Origin: an uncultured Eubacteriales bacterium
GTDB lineage: Bacteria > Bacillota > Clostridia > Oscillospirales > Ruminococcaceae
Direction: 5' to 3'
Assembly (NCBI GenBank): GCA_900314975.1
Contig: OMXI01000006.1
Span: 1-64,000, forward strand
DNA length: 64,000 nt
Shown: positions 33,535 through 41,548 of the stretch, one piece after another
Layout of the letters: every line of letters begins with the position of its first letter
Numbering within the stretch: position 1 is the first letter of the stretch
Translations under genes and position numbers: made by a program
The notes under the pieces: model-generated
Database searches by the model: none
Told to the model about the DNA's origin: nothing
Seen by the model: the letters and a program-made list of their open reading frames with translations, nothing else

Positions 33535-35775
33535 CTATGCTTTAAGGCGTGGTATTCTTTCGTGGCAGACTCTGTGGTGCTCAGCCTCGGTTCTGCCGCA
33601 TTTGGGGCACTTGTCCCCTATTATTCCCGTGTAGCCGCAAACAGGGTCGCGGTCAACAGGGTGGTTGATAGAGCCGTATCCTATGCCGACTTCCTTCATA
33701 TACCTTACCACCTTTTCAAAGGCTGTGAGGTTGTTGAGCGGGTCGCCGTCAAGCTCGATATAGCTGATATGACCTGCATTGGTCAGAGCATGGTACGGAG
33801 CCTCTATTTTTAGCTTGTCAAAAGCGTTGATATTAAAGTAAACAGGTACATGGAACGAGTTGGTGTAATATTCTCTGTCGGTAACACCTGGGATAACGCC
33901 AAAACGCTTTTTGTCCATATTGACAAATCTGCCGGACAAGCCCTCAGCCGGTGTTGCAAGCAGAGAGAAATTCAAGCCTGTGCGCTTTGTTTCCTCGTCC
34001 ATTCTGTTACGCATATGGGTGATTATTTCAAGCCCGAGCTTCCTTGATTCTTCATCTTCACCGTGATGCTTGCCTGTAAGTGCTACAAGGCACTCTGCAA
34101 GACCGATAAAGCCGACAGAAAGCGTACCGTGCTTGAGGACCTCCTCAACGGTATCGTCCTGCGAAAGATTTTCTGAATCTATCCACACACCCTGTCCCAT
34201 AAGGAACGGATAGTTCTTGACCCTCTTCATGCACTGTATCTTGAATCTGTGCTTGAGCTGGTCAATGCAAAGCTGCATCATATCGTCAAGACTGTCAAAG
34301 AATGCACCTATGTTCTTGTTTGCCTTGATACCAAGTCTTGGCAGATTGATAGATGTGAAGGACAGATTTCCTCTGCCTGTGACAATCTCTCTTGACGGAT
34401 CGTGTGCATTTGAAATAACTCTTGTACGGCAGCCCATATACGCGATTTCGGTATTCGGGTCACCCTCTTTGTAGTACTGCAGGTTGTAAGGCGCGTCAAT
34501 AAACGAGAAGTTCGGGAAAAGACGCTTTGCCGAAACTCTGCAAGCGAGCTTGAAAAGGTCATAGTTAGGGTCAGTGGGGTTAAAATTAACACCCTCCTTG
34601 ACCTTGAAGATATGTATTGGGAAGATCGGGGTTTCGCCGTTGCCAAGTCCGGCCTCCTCTGCGAGAAGAACGTTCTTGATGACCATTCTGCCCTCGATAG
34701 AGGTATCTGTGCCATAATTGATAGAGCTGAACGGCGTCTGCGCACCTGCTCTGGAATTCATAGTATTGAGGTTATGGATAAGAGCCTCCATAGCTTGATA
34801 TGTAGCTCTGTCAGTCTCCTTGACAGAGGTCTTGTATGCAAAATTCTGTATCTTCTTTACAGTCGGAGCATCAACTATCTGAACCAGCAGCTTTGCCTCG
34901 GCATCCTGATAGCCGTTATCATTGGAAAGTGTAGGAACAAACCCTTTTTCTTCAAGCTGGTCAACAAGCTTCTTTGCGATAGCCTGCGAGTTCTCAAAGC
35001 CACCGAGCAGATTGAGTGCTCTGTGAACATTATCGCGGTATCTGTGCTTAAATGTCTTTGCAACACCAGCAGCCATATCATAATCAAATTTTGGCAAAGA
35101 CTGACCGCCGTGCTGGTCATTCTGATTGGACTGGATAGCAATGCACGCAAGAGCTGCATAGCTTGCGATATCATTAGGTGTCCTCAAGTGACCGTGACCA
35201 GTGGAAAAGCCCTTATTAAACAGCTTTGTAAGGTCGATCTGTGTGCAGGTAGTGGTAAGGGTATAAAAGTCCATATCGTGAATATGGATATCACCCTCGG
35301 AGTGCGCCTTTGCGTGAACAGGGTCAAGTACATACATTTCATAGAATTCTTTAGCGCCGACAGAGCCGTACTTTAGCATTGTGCCCATAGCGGTATCGCC
35401 GTCGATATTGGCGTTTTCACGCTTGAGGTCAGAATCCTTTGCAGACTTGAACGTGAGGTCCTCATAGACCTTCATAAGCCTTGTATTCATCTCTCTTGCG
35501 CGTGTTCTCTCGGAACGGTAAAGAATGTATGCCTTTGCAGTAGAAGCGTGTCCTTCATTTATAAGGACCTTCTCAACGCAGTCCTGTATCTGTTCAACTG
35601 TAGGAGAGGTCATTTCCTTCTCCATAAGCATATCAACGACCTTGCCTGCGAGCGTGAGCGCTTCCTCCTGGTCAGAACCGCCGACGGACTGCGCAGCTTT
35701 ATAAATAGCGTTAGCTATCTTTTCTATATTAAAAGTAACTGTTCTTCCGTCACGCTTTTTGATTTTTATAATCAT
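33535..35775 (-). CDS. nrdD: Anaerobic (class III) ribonucleoside-triphosphate reductase, C-terminus apparently short
   Basis: Reduces NTPs to dNTPs without oxygen. 746 aa. An N-terminal ATP cone (~1-95; KRDGRTVTFNIEKIA) and the NrdD barrel with HIHDMDFYTLTTTCTQID, followed by a zinc-ribbon-like end (PVCGYTGIIGDKCPKCGR). The start at 35775 has GGAGGAAG upstream; earlier in-frame ATGs lie in the promoter. Oddity: the frame stops 19 residues after CPKCGR, at VCHERIPRLKA, without the RxxGYL-type glycyl-radical segment expected there, and no other frame restores it before nrdG. Activity therefore needs checking. Confidence 0.9.
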   Translation of the reverse strand: MIIKIKKRDGRTVTFNIEKIANAIYKAAQSVGGSDQEEALTLAGKVVDMLMEKEMTSPTVEQIQDCVEKVLINEGHASTAKAYILYRSERTRAREMNTRLMKVYEDLTFKSAKDSDLKRENANIDGDTAMGTMLKYGSVGAKEFYEMYVLDPVHAKAHSEGDIHIHDMDFYTLTTTCTQIDLTKLFNKGFSTGHGHLRTPNDIASYAALACIAIQSNQNDQHGGQSLPKFDYDMAAGVAKTFKHRYRDNVHRALNLLGGFENSQAIAKKLVDQLEEKGFVPTLSNDNGYQDAEAKLLVQIVDAPTVKKIQNFAYKTSVKETDRATYQAMEALIHNLNTMNSRAGAQTPFSSINYGTDTSIEGRMVIKNVLLAEEAGLGNGETPIFPIHIFKVKEGVNFNPTDPNYDLFKLACRVSAKRLFPNFSFIDAPYNLQYYKEGDPNTEIAYMGCRTRVISNAHDPSREIVTGRGNLSFTSINLPRLGIKANKNIGAFFDSLDDMMQLCIDQLKHRFKIQCMKRVKNYPFLMGQGVWIDSENLSQDDTVEEVLKHGTLSVGFIGLAECLVALTGKHHGEDEESRKLGLEIITHMRNRMDEETKRTGLNFSLLATPAEGLSGRFVNMDKKRFGVIPGVTDREYYTNSFHVPVYFNINAFDKLKIEAPYHALTNAGHISYIELDGDPLNNLTAFEKVVRYMKEVGIGYGSINHPVDRDPVCGYTGIIGDKCPKCGRTEAEHHRVCHERIPRLKA

Positions 35776-35892
35776 AACAAACTTCCTCCACATAATGACA
35801 CTGCTATAAACAACGGTCAATGACCGTATTAAAAAGAAACCATAATAGCCCCGGGCAAATCTGCCCGCCACACTTATCAGTCTTGGAAGACG

Positions 35893-35943
35893 ACCACAAT
35901 ATGTTGTGGTTCGTGTGGAACAATTCAAAGTATATAGTATTTG
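35893..35943 (-). promoter_or_regulatory. NrdR-type operator pair
   Basis: The palindrome CCACAATATGTTGTGG (35894-35909) closely fits the NrdR box. A weaker AT-rich symmetric site (35926-35943, CAAAGTATATAGTATTTG) lies 33 bp away centre to centre, on the same helix face, and overlaps the nrdD -10. This predicts repression of nrdDG by NrdR when dATP is high. Confidence 0.75.
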
Positions 35944-35957
35944 TTTCAAACTGTCAA
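35929..35957 (-). promoter_or_regulatory. nrdD promoter
   Basis: TTGACA (35952-35957), 17 nt, TATACT (35929-35934) on the minus strand. The start is near 35922, giving a ~145-nt leader with the NrdR-like box just downstream of +1. Confidence 0.8.
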
Positions 35958-35994
35958 TGTGCTTTTTGACAAATTAGGAGGCCGTCTTTTGTGT

Positions 35995-36389
35995 ACCTTG
36001 CACAATTTACATATAATGTAAATTTTCAATCCATTTCATATATTTTTTTAGCGTTTTTCGTCAAGCTATCAATCTTTACAGCACCGTTTTTATCAAAATA
36101 TGTGTAAAGCGTTTTACTTTACACAGTTGCAAGCCCATTTTACGCTTGTTTGCGTGGAAAACTAATTCAAAAGGTGGCAAATATGAACAAACTATTTACA
36201 GAATCGATTGTTTTTTGCCTCGAAAAATCGATTTTTTTCGTTCAATTGTGGTGTAAGGTAAATCGCTTGACACCATATTTTTTTTGAAAATTTTCTTGTT
36301 TTTTGACTGTTTTCTTTGGGTACAGAACTTTTGTTTGTTCAGGTATGAAACGGACTTTAAAATACATCCAAAAATATAGTTCAGAGCAT
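35995..36389. other. Gene-poor AT-rich stretch with several inverted repeats
   Basis: No convincing gene. Inverted repeats: ATTTACAT/ATGTAAAT (36005-36012 with 36016-36023), TGTGTAAAG/CTTTACACA (36101-36109 with 36117-36125), and a 14-bp AAAAATCGATTTTT palindrome near 36222. A possible 34-codon frame (36183-36287) has AGGTGG 5 nt before its ATG but no promoter I can see. Confidence 0.5.
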
Positions 36390-36428
36390 AAAACTGCCGA
36401 TGCCTACCTATAAAAATAAGCATCGGCA
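36390..36428 (-). terminator. Terminator of the redox operon
   Basis: TGCCGATGC (36395-36403) pairs with GCATCGGCA (36420-36428); GTTTT follows on the minus strand. It lies 9 nt after the hydrolase stop. Confidence 0.75.
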
Positions 36429-36437
36429 TTATTCATA

Positions 36438-37076
36438 TTAAAAGAATAGCTTTCTGCACACGGGTATGTTTTTATACACGCAGCGCTCAAAGGTATCTGC
36501 ATCCGCAGGCTTTCCTACCACTGTGCCATAATGCACTGGAACCGCTATCCTCGGTTTTATGGCATTGACAAAATTAGCTGCTTCCTTTGCATCCATAGTG
36601 TATGTTCCGCCGACAGGTACGCAAACAATATCGCACTTGACCGCTCTTGCCTCGGGCGTGTCGTCAGTATCACCGCAGATATAAATTCGGCTGTTGTCTA
36701 CAGTAACGACATATCCCAGCCATCCGTTGCTTTTGGGGTGAAACGGCTTATTGATATTATATGCCGCAACTGCTTGTATCGGCAGCCCCGCAATAAGTGC
36801 CGTTTGCCCCGGAACAAGCGGATAAATCTGTTCTTCGGGTATATCGTGCTTGAGCATTGTGGCTTTCATACCTACCGGGAATGCGTATATTGTCTTTTCA
36901 TTTGCTGCCTTGTCAATATCCTTAAACGAGAAATGGTCATAATGCTCGTGGGTTATGAAGATTATATCAGCGTCATGCGGCTCGTTGGGCAGGTTAAACG
37001 GGTCAAAATACAGTTTACTTGTCGAGATTATCCTTATACTGCTTTGTTCATTGACCATAAGGTTTGCAATATTCAT
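36438..37076 (-). CDS. Metallo-beta-lactamase fold hydrolase
   Basis: 212 aa. The metal motif HEHYDH (about 43-48) and further ligands in CGDTDDTPE and VPVHYG place it with the small UPF0173/UlaG-like hydrolases. Last of a four-gene operon, 21 nt after the DUF1667 gene. The substrate is unknown; the redox neighbours suggest a small metabolite rather than a nucleic acid. Confidence 0.85.
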   Translation of the reverse strand: MNIANLMVNEQSSIRIISTSKLYFDPFNLPNEPHDADIIFITHEHYDHFSFKDIDKAANEKTIYAFPVGMKATMLKHDIPEEQIYPLVPGQTALIAGLPIQAVAAYNINKPFHPKSNGWLGYVVTVDNSRIYICGDTDDTPEARAVKCDIVCVPVGGTYTMDAKEAANFVNAIKPRIAVPVHYGTVVGKPADADTFERCVYKNIPVCRKLFF

Positions 37077-37097
37077 AACATCTCCCCTTTCCGATTA

Positions 37098-37451
37098 TTA
37101 CTCAACACTTCTTGTGGCTATAATGTCTACACCTGTATCTGCGGCATTCTTTACAACAACGTCGCCCATTTTTACAGGCAAGGCTACTGTTTGGGATTTA
37201 ATTACGTCTACAACCTCAAAAATCTTTTCTTTTGGAATAGGTTCCTGTGTTTTTACAGGGACAGGCTTGCCGCTGTTCGCTTTTGCTGTGGTAGTAACTG
37301 TTCTGACGGGAGCTGTAAGTTCGCTTTTGGCATAGTTTTCTCCTCTGATACAGGTGTTGCCCGTTACCGAAAGCACTTGTCCGCTGTCATCGACCTCCGC
37401 TGTGAGCGAGCAACCCATCGGACAGCATATGCAGGTCAGTTCCTTTGTCAT
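37098..37451 (-). CDS. DUF1667 domain protein
   Basis: 117 aa with an N-terminal cysteine cluster CICCPMGCSL (residues 7-16) and a second cysteine in VTGNTCIRGENYA, consistent with metal or Fe-S binding. DUF1667 proteins accompany GlpA/GlpB-like oxidoreductases in Firmicutes and may replace GlpC as electron-transfer partner. It overlaps the upstream oxidoreductase gene by 4 nt. Confidence 0.88.
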   Translation of the reverse strand: MTKELTCICCPMGCSLTAEVDDSGQVLSVTGNTCIRGENYAKSELTAPVRTVTTTAKANSGKPVPVKTQEPIPKEKIFEVVDVIKSQTVALPVKMGDVVVKNAADTGVDIIATRSVE

Positions 37452-38725
37452 ACTCCCACCTCCTCGATATAGACTCTTATATCCTCGCTTATGCTTTCAA
37501 GCTTATCCTGCTTTAAGATAAGATCTACCATTTCACTTGGCACAAGTATTTGTGATTTTTTGCGCAAAAGCTCTGTTTCGCCCGATTTGACAACTATGCT
37601 GACATTTTTGAAAACACCTGTAACTCTGAAACGTATATGATTGAGCGGTGCGAGATTTGCCGTTTTTATCCTGCTTGGGACAGTGTATCGCACTCCGTTT
37701 TCGGCTTTGACTGCAATAACCTTTCCGCTGCGGTCTATGGCGTTTTGGATATATTTTGCCGCATTCTCACCTGCTCTTGCAGATTCCTCCGAAACGAAAT
37801 CTACAAGGTCGTGAACGTGCAGCACATTTCCGCATGAGAACACGCCCTCTACGCTTGTTTCAAGGCTCTCACTAACAGATGCACCGTTTGTTCTCGGATC
37901 TATCTCGACACCTGCACCCACGGTCAGTTCGTTTTCGGGGATAAGTCCGCAGGAAAGCAGCAGCGTATCACAGGGATAGTATTCCTCCGTGTCTGCAATC
38001 GGCTGGTTCTTCTCGTCGACCTTTGCGATATACACACCTTCAAGTTTATCCTTGCCCTTGATATCAACAACCGTGTGGCTCAATAGCAGCGGTATGCCGT
38101 AATCGTCAAGACACTGCACTATATTTCTTTTCAAACCGCTTGAATACGGCATAAGCTCTGCAACTGCCGCAACGTGTGCGCCCTCAAGCGTCATTCTTCT
38201 CGCCATAATAAGCCCGATATCGCCCGAGCCGAGAATAACAACCTCTTTGCCTATCCTGGCACCTTCAAGGTTTACGAGCTTTTGTGCAGTTCCTGCCGTA
38301 TACACGCCCTGTGGTCTGAAACCTGGGATATTAAGTGCTCCCCTCGGTCTTTCGCGGCAGCCCATTGCAAGAATAACTGCCTTTGCATAAAGAGTCTGCA
38401 CTCCTCGCTTGGCACTTATCACAGTTACTGCTTTTTTGTCGCTGTCAGGCATTTTTTCAACACCGAGCACCATTGTATCAAGCTCAAATGGTATGCCTTG
38501 CTCTTTTACCATATTTGCGTATCTTTCGGCATATTCGGGGCCTGTAAGCTCCTCTTTGAACGTGTGCAGACCAAATCCGTTGTGTATACACTGGTTGAGT
38601 ATTCCGCCAAGAACGCTGTCGCGCTCAAGGATTAGCAGGTCATCGACACCTGCTTTTTTCGCAGCAACAGCCGCAGCCATTCCGGCAGGACCTCCGCCGA
38701 TTATCAGCAAACTGTATTCATTCAT
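37448..38725 (-). CDS. NAD(P)/FAD-dependent oxidoreductase (GlpB-like position)
   Basis: 425 aa. N-terminal FAD-binding LLIIGGGPAGMAAAVAA, a second nucleotide-binding motif EVVILGSGDIGLIMA near residue 165, and FSCGNVLHVHDLVDFV near the FAD site, as in pyridine-nucleotide disulfide oxidoreductase-like proteins. The start at 38725 has AAAGGAGG upstream and overlaps the preceding gene by 8 nt. Probably forms a complex with the GlpA-like and DUF1667 proteins. Confidence 0.88.
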   Translation of the reverse strand: MNEYSLLIIGGGPAGMAAAVAAKKAGVDDLLILERDSVLGGILNQCIHNGFGLHTFKEELTGPEYAERYANMVKEQGIPFELDTMVLGVEKMPDSDKKAVTVISAKRGVQTLYAKAVILAMGCRERPRGALNIPGFRPQGVYTAGTAQKLVNLEGARIGKEVVILGSGDIGLIMARRMTLEGAHVAAVAELMPYSSGLKRNIVQCLDDYGIPLLLSHTVVDIKGKDKLEGVYIAKVDEKNQPIADTEEYYPCDTLLLSCGLIPENELTVGAGVEIDPRTNGASVSESLETSVEGVFSCGNVLHVHDLVDFVSEESARAGENAAKYIQNAIDRSGKVIAVKAENGVRYTVPSRIKTANLAPLNHIRFRVTGVFKNVSIVVKSGETELLRKKSQILVPSEMVDLILKQDKLESISEDIRVYIEEVGV

Positions 38726-40142
38726 CGTCCTGCCTCCTTTGTGTGCTGTAAACACCGCTTTTTCTTACGTCCTGGATCTTTATGCCGAGCTTTTTGGCTA
38801 TAAGCGACATAGTTGTGGGCGAACAGAATCCTGCCTGACATCTGCCCATACCTGCTCTTGTGCGGCGCTTTACACCGTCGAGTGTGGTCGCGCCGAGAGG
38901 TCTGTTTATCGCATCGAGTATCTCGCCCTCTGTTACGGTTTCGCAGCGGCAGACTATCTTGCCGTAAGCAGGCTCGCGCTTGATAAGCTCATTCTGCTCG
39001 TCTTTTGAAAGCGCTGTAAAATGGGTGATGCCCTTTCTTGTGCCGATATAGTCAGGGTTGATCTCAAGCGGCAGTATCTCCCCTACGATACGGCATAGAT
39101 ACTGTGCGATAGCAGGCGCGCTCGAAAGTCCCGGTGACTCGATGCCTGCGGCATTGATAAATCCCTTTACATCGCTTTGAGCGATGATAAAGTCGCCGGT
39201 ATCACCAACTGCACGAAGTCCCGTAAAGCTTGTGATGACCTTTCCGAAAGGTATATTTTTGACTGAAAGCGCAGCCTTAGCTTTGACCTCGTCAAGACCG
39301 TTTTTAGTTGTGGAAACATTATCCTTATCGTCTATATTTTCGGCGGTAGGACCAGCGAGCAGATTACCGTGAACCGTCGGGGTAACGAGTATACCCTTGC
39401 CCATTTTTGTAGGCAGCTGGAATATCGTTCTGCTGACGAGGCTGCCTGCGGCTTTATCCATAAGAAGATACTCGCCGCGGCGCGGAGTTATGCCCAGAGG
39501 CTTACTGCTTACCATAGCGTGTATCTTATCCGCATAGACACCTGCTGCGTTGATTATGACTTTTGTTTGGATATCGCCGCGAGAGGTATGGACGGTAAAG
39601 CCGTTCTCGTTTTTATCTATGCCGGTAACAAGAGTTGAGAGCTTGAAATCGACACCGTTTTGCAGCGCGTTCTCCGCAAAGGCAAGGGTCATTTCAAACG
39701 GGCAGACTATGCCCGATGTATCAGCCACAAGTGCGCCGCAAACCTCGTCAGAAAGCGACGGTTCAAGCTTTCTAGCTTCATCGCCCGTTACAACGCGAAC
39801 ACCGTCAACGCCGTTATTCCTTGCTCTTTGTTCAAGCTCGTCAAGCTTTGGAAGATCAGCCTTGTCAAAGCAAAGCACCATTGCGCCGTTGCGCTTGTAT
39901 GCAAAGTCGAGCTTTTTTGCAAGATCACCCATCATTTGGCTGCCAAGCACATTGAGCTTTGCTTTCAGCGTACCCTCTTTTGCATCAAAGCCTGCGTGTA
40001 TTATTGCGCTGTTTGCTTTGCTTGTCCCCTCACAGACATCGCTTTCCTTTTCGGCAACGCAGACCTTTAGCTTATACTTTGAAAGCTCCATCGCGGCAGC
40101 GCAGCCGACTACACCTGCACCGATAATCAAAACATCGTACAC
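38718..40142 (-). CDS. GlpA-like FAD-dependent dehydrogenase with BFD-type [2Fe-2S] domain
   Basis: 474 aa. The N-terminal DAO domain begins VLIIGAGVVGCAAAMEL; the C-terminal ~85 residues form a BFD-like [2Fe-2S] domain with IVCRCETVTEGEI and GMGRCQAGFC (CxC plus Cx4C). The best match is the anaerobic glycerol-3-phosphate dehydrogenase large subunit or an L-2-hydroxyglutarate oxidase-like enzyme. No glycerol kinase or facilitator lies in the window, so the substrate is unproven. First gene of the operon. Confidence 0.88.
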   Translation of the reverse strand: MYDVLIIGAGVVGCAAAMELSKYKLKVCVAEKESDVCEGTSKANSAIIHAGFDAKEGTLKAKLNVLGSQMMGDLAKKLDFAYKRNGAMVLCFDKADLPKLDELEQRARNNGVDGVRVVTGDEARKLEPSLSDEVCGALVADTSGIVCPFEMTLAFAENALQNGVDFKLSTLVTGIDKNENGFTVHTSRGDIQTKVIINAAGVYADKIHAMVSSKPLGITPRRGEYLLMDKAAGSLVSRTIFQLPTKMGKGILVTPTVHGNLLAGPTAENIDDKDNVSTTKNGLDEVKAKAALSVKNIPFGKVITSFTGLRAVGDTGDFIIAQSDVKGFINAAGIESPGLSSAPAIAQYLCRIVGEILPLEINPDYIGTRKGITHFTALSKDEQNELIKREPAYGKIVCRCETVTEGEILDAINRPLGATTLDGVKRRTRAGMGRCQAGFCSPTTMSLIAKKLGIKIQDVRKSGVYSTQRRQDDE

Positions 40143-40192
40143 AATATCACCTCTCGTAAATTATGTATAAAAAATTCAATATCGTTTAATAA

Positions 40193-40221
40193 ATTATAGC
40201 ACATTCGCTTTAAAAAATCAA
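40193..40221 (-). promoter_or_regulatory. Promoter of the redox operon
   Basis: TTGATT (40216-40221), 17 nt, TATAAT (40193-40198) on the minus strand. GAGAGGTGA precedes the first ATG. Confidence 0.75.
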
Positions 40222-40224
40222 TAG

Positions 40225-40251
40225 AAAAAAGGACTGTTTGAACAGTCCTTT
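40225..40251 (-). terminator. Terminator of the small membrane protein gene
   Basis: A perfect 11-bp stem (40228-40238 with 40241-40251), short loop, and a T-run on the minus strand. Confidence 0.85.
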
Positions 40252-40259
40252 AATAAATC

Positions 40260-40454
40260 TTATTCTGCTGTGCTTGATGAACCGCCGTAATTCTCCTGAT
40301 GGACAACGATACCGTCGGGATATTTGCTTTCAAGCACCTCTTCAAGCGTGGTATTCGTCATATATGCACAAAAGGAAATGATAAGTATAAACGCACTGAG
40401 GACAAGAACAAGTCCAAAACGGTATCTTCCCTTTCTTTTCTTCTTTTTAGCCAT
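40260..40454 (-). CDS. Small single-pass membrane protein (64 aa)
   Basis: Basic N-terminus (MAKKKKRKGRYR), one membrane helix (FGLVLVLSAFILIISFCAYM) and an acidic/polar tail of ~30 residues. I do not recognise the family. The start at 40454 is set by GGAGG; in-frame codons upstream lie in the leader. Monocistronic, with its own promoter and terminator. Confidence 0.75.
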   Translation of the reverse strand: MAKKKKRKGRYRFGLVLVLSAFILIISFCAYMTNTTLEEVLESKYPDGIVVHQENYGGSSSTAE

Positions 40455-40487
40455 TTGCTTTCCTCCGTTCACTGTAAAACCTTTATT

Positions 40488-40516
40488 ATTATACACCAAT
40501 GCGCCTGATTTTTCAA
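40488..40516 (-). promoter_or_regulatory. Promoter of the small membrane protein gene
   Basis: TTGAAA (40511-40516), 17 nt, TATAAT (40488-40493) on the minus strand. Confidence 0.75.
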
Positions 40517-40539
40517 GTACCAAGGAAAATTATTTTTAT

Positions 40540-40656
40540 AAAACAAAAAGGCAGCCGCTTGGCTACCTTTTGCTTGTGTAAAAATTTTGGAGAGGATGAA
40601 ACGAGCTAAGAGTTTTTACATCTTAGTGTTCATTCTTTTTCCTTTCTTGTTCTACA
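40540..40656 (-). ncRNA. Candidate small RNA with a 5-codon ORF and exposed CCUCUCC
   Basis: A ~115-nt transcript between its own promoter (40663-40691) and a strong terminator. It contains GAAAGGAAA ahead of ATG at 40633 opening a frame of five codons (MNTKM), a 6-bp hairpin (CTAAGA/TCTTAG), then an unpaired CCTCTCC stretch (about 40590-40596) able to pair with Shine-Dalgarno sequences. No larger ORF is present. It could be a trans-acting sRNA, or a leader peptide with attenuator whose downstream gene is no longer linked. Confidence 0.5.
40542..40571 (-). terminator. Terminator of the candidate sRNA (and of pyrE read-through)
   Basis: An 11-bp stem with one G-U pair (40546-40556 with 40561-40571), loop of 4, then TGTTTT on the minus strand. 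Confidence 0.85.
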
Positions 40657-40662
40657 TTTAAC

Positions 40663-40691
40663 ATTATACTATTTTATAGAAAAATGTTCAA
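40663..40691 (-). promoter_or_regulatory. Promoter of the candidate sRNA
   Basis: TTGAAC (40686-40691), 17 nt, TATAAT (40663-40668) on the minus strand, in the 3' flank of pyrE. Confidence 0.7.
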
Positions 40692-40751
40692 CAACAGACA
40701 AGTTACATATTACTACAATTGTATTACAAATGTTTTCAATTTGTAATCAAG

Positions 40752-41414
40752 TCAATCCTTATTTACACCATAGGTATTTCTGTACTCCAGCATTTTATCA
40801 AGGTACTCCTTGCCCTGAACGACACCGTTTCTGATAGCATCAATGATATCGTTGATATTAACTATTGAATAGACCTTGACACCAAAATCCTTATATGCCT
40901 GTTCAACAGCGGAAAGCTCGCTGTCAAGGGCTTTTTCCATTCTGTCAACAGTGATGACCATTCCTGTAACGTTGACATTTGCAGTATCCTTAAGCTTTGG
41001 CATTACCTCGCGAAGAGCCTTGCCCGAGGTCATAACGTCCTCGATAATAACGACCTTTTCACCGTCTGCAAGCTTTTTGCCGACAAACATTCCGCCCTCG
41101 CCGTGATCCTTGACCTCTTTTCTGTCAAAGCAATAGCTGACCTCCTTGCCGAACTTGTTATACAGCGCAACAGCAGCAGAAACTGCAAGCGGGATACCCT
41201 TGTAAGCAGGTCCGAAGAGAGTTTCAACGTCGATATTGTTCTCGTTTATGCACTCGGCATAGAACTCACCAAGCTTTGCAAGCTGTGCGCCTGTCTTGTA
41301 GTTGCCCGTATTTACAAAATAGGGTGCTTTTCTTCCGCTTTTGAGAGTAAAATCGCCAAATGTAAGCACGCCGCACTCGACCATAAATTTAATAAAGCTT
41401 TCCTTGTAAGTCAT
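40752..41414 (-). CDS. pyrE: Orotate phosphoribosyltransferase
   Basis: Converts orotate and PRPP to OMP in pyrimidine synthesis. 220 aa, longer than the ~210-aa E. coli enzyme. The PRPP loop VVIIEDVMTSGKALREV (about 125) and ...FTLKSGRKAPYF near the N-terminus identify it. The start at 41414 has AAAGGA 9 nt upstream; ATGs further upstream lack a site. Not linked to pyrF; pyrB is 7.4 kb away. Confidence 0.96.
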   Translation of the reverse strand: MTYKESFIKFMVECGVLTFGDFTLKSGRKAPYFVNTGNYKTGAQLAKLGEFYAECINENNIDVETLFGPAYKGIPLAVSAAVALYNKFGKEVSYCFDRKEVKDHGEGGMFVGKKLADGEKVVIIEDVMTSGKALREVMPKLKDTANVNVTGMVITVDRMEKALDSELSAVEQAYKDFGVKVYSIVNINDIIDAIRNGVVQGKEYLDKMLEYRNTYGVNKD

Positions 41415-41502
41415 TTCAAACATTCCTTTCGGGTTATTTATTACCTTATCATTGTAACACACATCGGTATATTTTTCAATGGCTATTTTCTTAACTTATG
41501 CG

Positions 41503-41532
41503 TTGACAGCAATATCGCTTAAATGGTATAAT
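41503..41532 (+). promoter_or_regulatory. Promoter of the HAD phosphatase gene
   Basis: TTGACA (41503-41508), 18 nt, TATAAT (41527-41532). The predicted +1 near 41539 lies after the ATG at 41537, which favours the ATG at 41549. Confidence 0.8.
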
Positions 41533-41548
41533 CACAATGGGTGATAAA

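Noticed and set aside
36183..36287. A 34-codon ORF with AGGTGG before its ATG
   Set aside because: No promoter or terminator for it and a composition like the surrounding AT-rich DNA; mentioned only in the gap entry.
36531..37472. A 313-codon open frame on the plus strand
   Set aside because: Antisense to the metallo-hydrolase and DUF1667 genes, which have clear motifs and SDs.
40596..40661. A 21-aa hydrophobic microprotein on the plus strand with GGAGAGG directly before ATG
   Set aside because: No plus-strand promoter, spacing too short, and the same bases are the C-rich loop of a minus-strand transcript that does have promoter and terminator.
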